Source: Roseovarius pacificus (GTDB lineage Bacteria > Pseudomonadota > Alphaproteobacteria > Rhodobacterales > Rhodobacteraceae). From it: a stretch of DNA of 64,000 nucleotides. Below, piece by piece: positions 61,566 through 64,000 of the stretch. A program made the translations under genes and the position numbers. The DNA lies in contig NZ_FRBR01000003.1 in the NCBI RefSeq assembly GCF_900142665.1, forward strand, positions 62,001 to 126,000, written 5' to 3'. Every line of letters begins with the position of its first letter. The first letter of the stretch is position 1. The notes beneath the pieces are model-generated. The model worked only from the letters and a program-made list of their open reading frames with translations. It made no database searches and was not told the origin of the DNA.

Positions 61566-62024
61566 ATGACCATGGATGATGAAATCGCCACCTCCGCCGA
61601 GGCGCACGAGGCCGACGCCCTGCCGCGCCGCCACGAGGTTCACGCCAACCCGGATACGCGCGATTGCAATGAGGTGCCCGAGGAGTTGCGCCGCAAACCC
61701 GTCGATCAGAAAAGCCCCGCCGAATGGGCCTATGAGCGACTGATTCTCTACATCAGGAATTTCGAGGAAACGCTCGATAACGAACACGAGGTCGCGATGG
61801 GCTTTACCGGCGGCGATGCGGGCGTGCTGCGGATCGAGGGGATGGGTTTTTTCGACCCCGATATCGTGACCTTCTATGGCGCCGACGCGACCGGCGCGAA
61901 AACCCAGCTGGTGCAGCATGTCAGCCAGCTCAGCGTCCTGTTGCGCGCCCTGCCCAAACAAACCGAACAGGAGCCCCCGCGCCGCATTGGTTTCCGGCTG
62001 GTGCAGGACCTCGAACAAGGCTGA
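61566..62024 (+). CDS. DUF6173 family protein
   Basis: A 152-aa acidic, soluble protein (KSPAEWAYERLILYIRNFEE, TLDNEHEVAMGFTGGDAGVL) that I recognise as DUF6173. It starts directly after the MBL stop (no gap), so it is third in the dehydrogenase operon. An ATG at 61572 is an alternative start. Function is unknown. Confidence 0.75.
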   Translation: MTMDDEIATSAEAHEADALPRRHEVHANPDTRDCNEVPEELRRKPVDQKSPAEWAYERLILYIRNFEETLDNEHEVAMGFTGGDAGVLRIEGMGFFDPDIVTFYGADATGAKTQLVQHVSQLSVLLRALPKQTEQEPPRRIGFRLVQDLEQG

Positions 62025-62139
62025 TCGAAAGCCCGCGCCGGGGCGCAGCTAAGAGGGTGACAGCCCCCCGGATATGCGCTATCCAATCCCGGACTTTTCA
62101 GGATGACGCCGAGCGCGCGAACACGAGGAAACGGACAAC

Positions 62140-62274
62140 ATGGCTGACCACAAGCATGGCGAAATGAATATCGACGTTCAGGAAAAAACCTTTAACGGCT
62201 TTGTCAAAGCCGTGACATGGTCGTCTGTTGTCATCCTTTTCGTTCTGGTCTTCATCGCGCTGGTGAACGGCTGA
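62140..62274 (+). CDS. aa3-type cytochrome c oxidase subunit IV
   Basis: A 44-aa protein (MADHKHGEMNIDVQEKTFNG...) with one membrane helix (SSVVILFVLVFIALVNG) at the C-terminus, typical of the bacterial COX4 family that caps the aa3 oxidase. It is preceded by GAGGAAACG. No other oxidase subunit gene lies in the window, which is usual for this family. Confidence 0.88.
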   Translation: MADHKHGEMNIDVQEKTFNGFVKAVTWSSVVILFVLVFIALVNG

Positions 62275-62316
62275 ACGAACTTCGGTTCGTCCATCTTGGA
62301 CTAAAGGGGTGCAGGC

Positions 62317-62982
62317 ATGCGTGGTTGGGTTCTGGCGCTGTGCGCTGTCGTTTCTCTGGCCGGGTGCACCGGCCAATCCGTCTGGGCCCCGGACGACGCG
62401 GTGCAACGCGCCGCCTATCGCCATGACGGGCCCACGCGCCTGACGCTCTACACCATGATCAACAACAGGACGGGCGCGGGCGCGCATTCCTCGCTGATGA
62501 TCAACGGCTCGCAGCGGGTGATCTTCGATCCCGCCGGGTCTTTCAAACACGAAACCCTGCCCGAGCGAAACGACGTGGTCTATGGCATCACGCCTCCGGT
62601 CGAGGATGTCTATACCCGCTACCACGCGCGCGAGAGCTATCACGTTCAGGTGCAGAAACTGGACGTGTCGCCGCAAACGGCGGAACGGGTGATGCAACTG
62701 GCGCAATCCTATGGCGCGGTGCCCCCGGCGCAATGCGCGCGGTCGACCTCGACGATCCTGTCGCAGGTGTTCCCGCAGAACGTCTCGGCCACGTGGTCGC
62801 CGGTCAAGCTGGCCGAACAGTTCGCCACATTGCCTAACGTGAGCGAACAGCACCTGCGCGAATATGACAGCGACGACAATTCCAAAGTCCTCGAGGAATG
62901 GGACCCGACCCGCTACGCGCAAAACCGCAAGGCCGCCGCCGAACAGGACACCGCCGTCGCCAAACAGGCGACCGACGGCTGA
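62317..62982 (+). CDS. Lipoprotein of unknown function
   Basis: A 221-aa lipoprotein with signal peptide and lipobox VSLAGC (Cys 17). The mature part contains LTLYTMINNRTGAGAHSSLM, SFKHETLPERND and QCARSTSTILSQVFPQ, a pattern seen in conserved Rhodobacteraceae lipoproteins. A cysteine/histidine-like core may be present, but no enzyme family is assigned. It follows coxIV by 42 nt. Confidence 0.75.
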   Translation: MRGWVLALCAVVSLAGCTGQSVWAPDDAVQRAAYRHDGPTRLTLYTMINNRTGAGAHSSLMINGSQRVIFDPAGSFKHETLPERNDVVYGITPPVEDVYTRYHARESYHVQVQKLDVSPQTAERVMQLAQSYGAVPPAQCARSTSTILSQVFPQNVSATWSPVKLAEQFATLPNVSEQHLREYDSDDNSKVLEEWDPTRYAQNRKAAAEQDTAVAKQATDG

Positions 62983-63260
62983 TCCTGTCCCGGTCCCCCG
63001 TTTTCTGAAATCACGAACGCTTGCGGATCGTCAGCGTTCCGGTTTGCGCTTGATCCACCCCCATGGCGCGGTGAAACGTGACATATGGATTTCAGTTTTA
63101 CCGGGGATGGAACGCCAGCAGCTCACGCCGGGACTGCAAGTGGAGAAGCCTGCGCGGTGTGGTAAATGGCGGTTGTGAGCCTGTTCTGTTGAAAAACTTG
63201 GGTTTTTTTGAGTGTTGAGTGCTGATTCACTTTCCGCGAGGCAAGCGGAGGTGCGTGGCA
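62983..63260. other. Gap with dispersed repeat and IS left end
   Basis: Contains the repeat at 63093-63179 and, directly after it, an IS end with TTCTGTTGAAAAACT at 63185-63199. No gene is seen. Confidence 0.6.
63093..63179 (+). repeat. Dispersed repeat, copy 2
   Basis: About 84% identical to 34067-34152 over its right 69 nt. It ends about 6 nt before the IS1182-type terminal sequence, so it may be the chromosomal target or a linked decayed element. Confidence 0.65.
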
Positions 63261-63463
63261 ATGATGGGACCACAGCAGGAAGCGCAGGGCGCGTTGTTCT
63301 ACGAGTTCTCGGTCGAGGGCCACGGCAGGATCACGTGCTTCGGGCGATAGATCGGTTCGTCGACCTGTCTGGCATCCGACGGCACCTGGCCCCTTTCTAC
63401 AGTTCGACCGGCAGGCCGTCGGTTGATCCGGCATTGATGATCCGGATGCTCCTGGTCTGTTAA
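63261..63463 (+). pseudogene. IS1182-family transposase, N-terminal fragment
   Basis: The fragment starts MMGPQQEAQGALFYEFSVEG. After a small deletion in the codons for VPQ, it continues out of frame as RQDHVLRAIDRFVDLSG, IRRHLAPFYSSTGRPSVDP and ALMIRMLLVC, then a stop. This is the DUF772 N-terminus of IS1182-type transposases; the catalytic part is absent. The left terminal repeat lies 60-75 nt upstream. Confidence 0.75.
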
Positions 63464-63916
63464 GCTAGAAGGTTGGGCTGGCATCAGCGGAATATGTGTC
63501 TCGAAAGAGGAACTGCTTGATGAATTGGGGGGACCACCACTGCCAGGGCCCGGCAGTCAAGAACTCTGTAAGTACCTACGGATCAACTGCATGACGACCC
63601 CATGGCTGGTTTCAAACGGGATTGGTGAGCCATCGGGTCGCCCTGAACGGCGTGTCGCATGGCTTTCTGACAGCCGCTGCAAAACCGAGGTCGCTTTGCA
63701 TCCGGGCAGGAAGCGACCGTTCACTGCGACGGGGATCGTTGGGTTTATATGAGGTGCCTTTCGGCTGTCTGTGCAATTGGCGCGCTTGAAGCATGCGCTG
63801 CTCCACGGGTCGTCGGCATGAAACACGCGGCCAGTTTCCGTGACACACCCATACCGCCTCAGTTGGCACCGGGGCAATGAATGCCAGGCACATCGCCCCG
63901 GTGGCCGCACAGTCGC
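63464..63916. other. 453-bp gap without recognisable genes
   Basis: Several overlapping short frames exist on both strands, none with family-like sequence. The base composition is less GC-rich than the surrounding genes, consistent with decayed mobile-element sequence. Confidence 0.5.
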
Positions 63917-64000
63917 TCAGGCGGCGGTCAGGACACCGCGTTCGATCTGAAGCGTTTCGTCGGCGATTTCATCGAGCAGCTTGGGAGAGGATTCGGTGAC
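63917..64000 (-). CDS. C-terminal 27 residues of an unidentified protein
   Basis: The minus-strand frame enters from the window edge and ends with SPKLLDEIADETLQIERGVL, then TAA and a TGA stop at 63919-63917. Codon use is like the host genes. The fragment is too short for a family call. Confidence 0.45.
   Translation of the reverse strand, partial: VTESSPKLLDEIADETLQIERGVLTAA

Noticed and set aside
63557..63910. 117-codon minus-strand frame near the right edge
   Set aside because: No family-like sequence and atypical composition; it lies in a region of decayed mobile-element sequence.

Overview
The window looks like chromosomal DNA of a marine alphaproteobacterium of the family Rhodobacteraceae/Roseobacteraceae. 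The evidence is the GC-rich sequence, strong GC-ending codon use, and a typical family gene set: bifunctional ATP sulfurylase/APS kinase, L-malyl-CoA/beta-methylmalyl-CoA lyase of the ethylmalonyl-CoA pathway, PHB genes phaA and phaB, a DmdC-like acyl-CoA dehydrogenase, the dgcN-dgcA-dat D-amino-acid genes, ETF-ubiquinone oxidoreductase, Hsp20 next to DUF1150, and the tiny aa3 oxidase subunit IV. Genus cannot be fixed from the sequence alone. No rRNA, intact tRNA or CRISPR array was seen.

1-25 kb is mostly housekeeping. It holds trxB, a di-heme cytochrome c peroxidase behind a perfect FNR-type box, sat-cysC, hsp20, purE-purK, a LOG-family hydrolase, an amidoligase/glutamine-amidotransferase pair, rlmN, tag, a degenerate EAL protein, phaA-phaB with strong terminators, trmN6, ispB, ispE, a TPR protein, ETF-QO, greA and a universal stress protein.

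25.5-42.3 kb is bracketed by two inverted copies (about 0.36 kb) of a module that carries a Phd/YefM-type antitoxin gene, intact on the left and frameshifted on the right. Inside are an AT-rich methyltransferase, nfuA, tsaB-rimI, a TauE permease, a livHMGF operon without a binding protein, a moco cluster (fdhD-mobA-mobB-moeA), azlCD, and an accessory patch. In that patch a MuF (phage head) protein fused to a CDI-type nuclease toxin, now frameshifted, overlaps an intact immunity-like gene. Several gaps here hold dispersed repeats and IS/MITE remnants.

42.3-64 kb holds the dgcN-dgcA-dat operon with a palindromic operator on its promoter, an MFS transporter, mcl1, an OmpA-like lipoprotein, an Ada/Ogt protein, nth with a pfkB kinase, a divergent sulfotransferase/GT14 pair, ribH2 under an FMN riboswitch, asparaginase, an IalB-like protein, Sua5, a DmdC-like dehydrogenase operon, coxIV and a lipoprotein. 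The window ends in a decayed IS1182-type transposase and the tail of an unidentified gene.

Many operons are translationally coupled through 1-8 nt overlaps (ATGA or TGATG), which supports the start codons chosen here. The most interesting items are the MuF-CDI toxin/immunity pair, the inverted antitoxin module around 16 kb, the amidoligase/GATase pair of unknown product, and several unexplained operator-like repeats.
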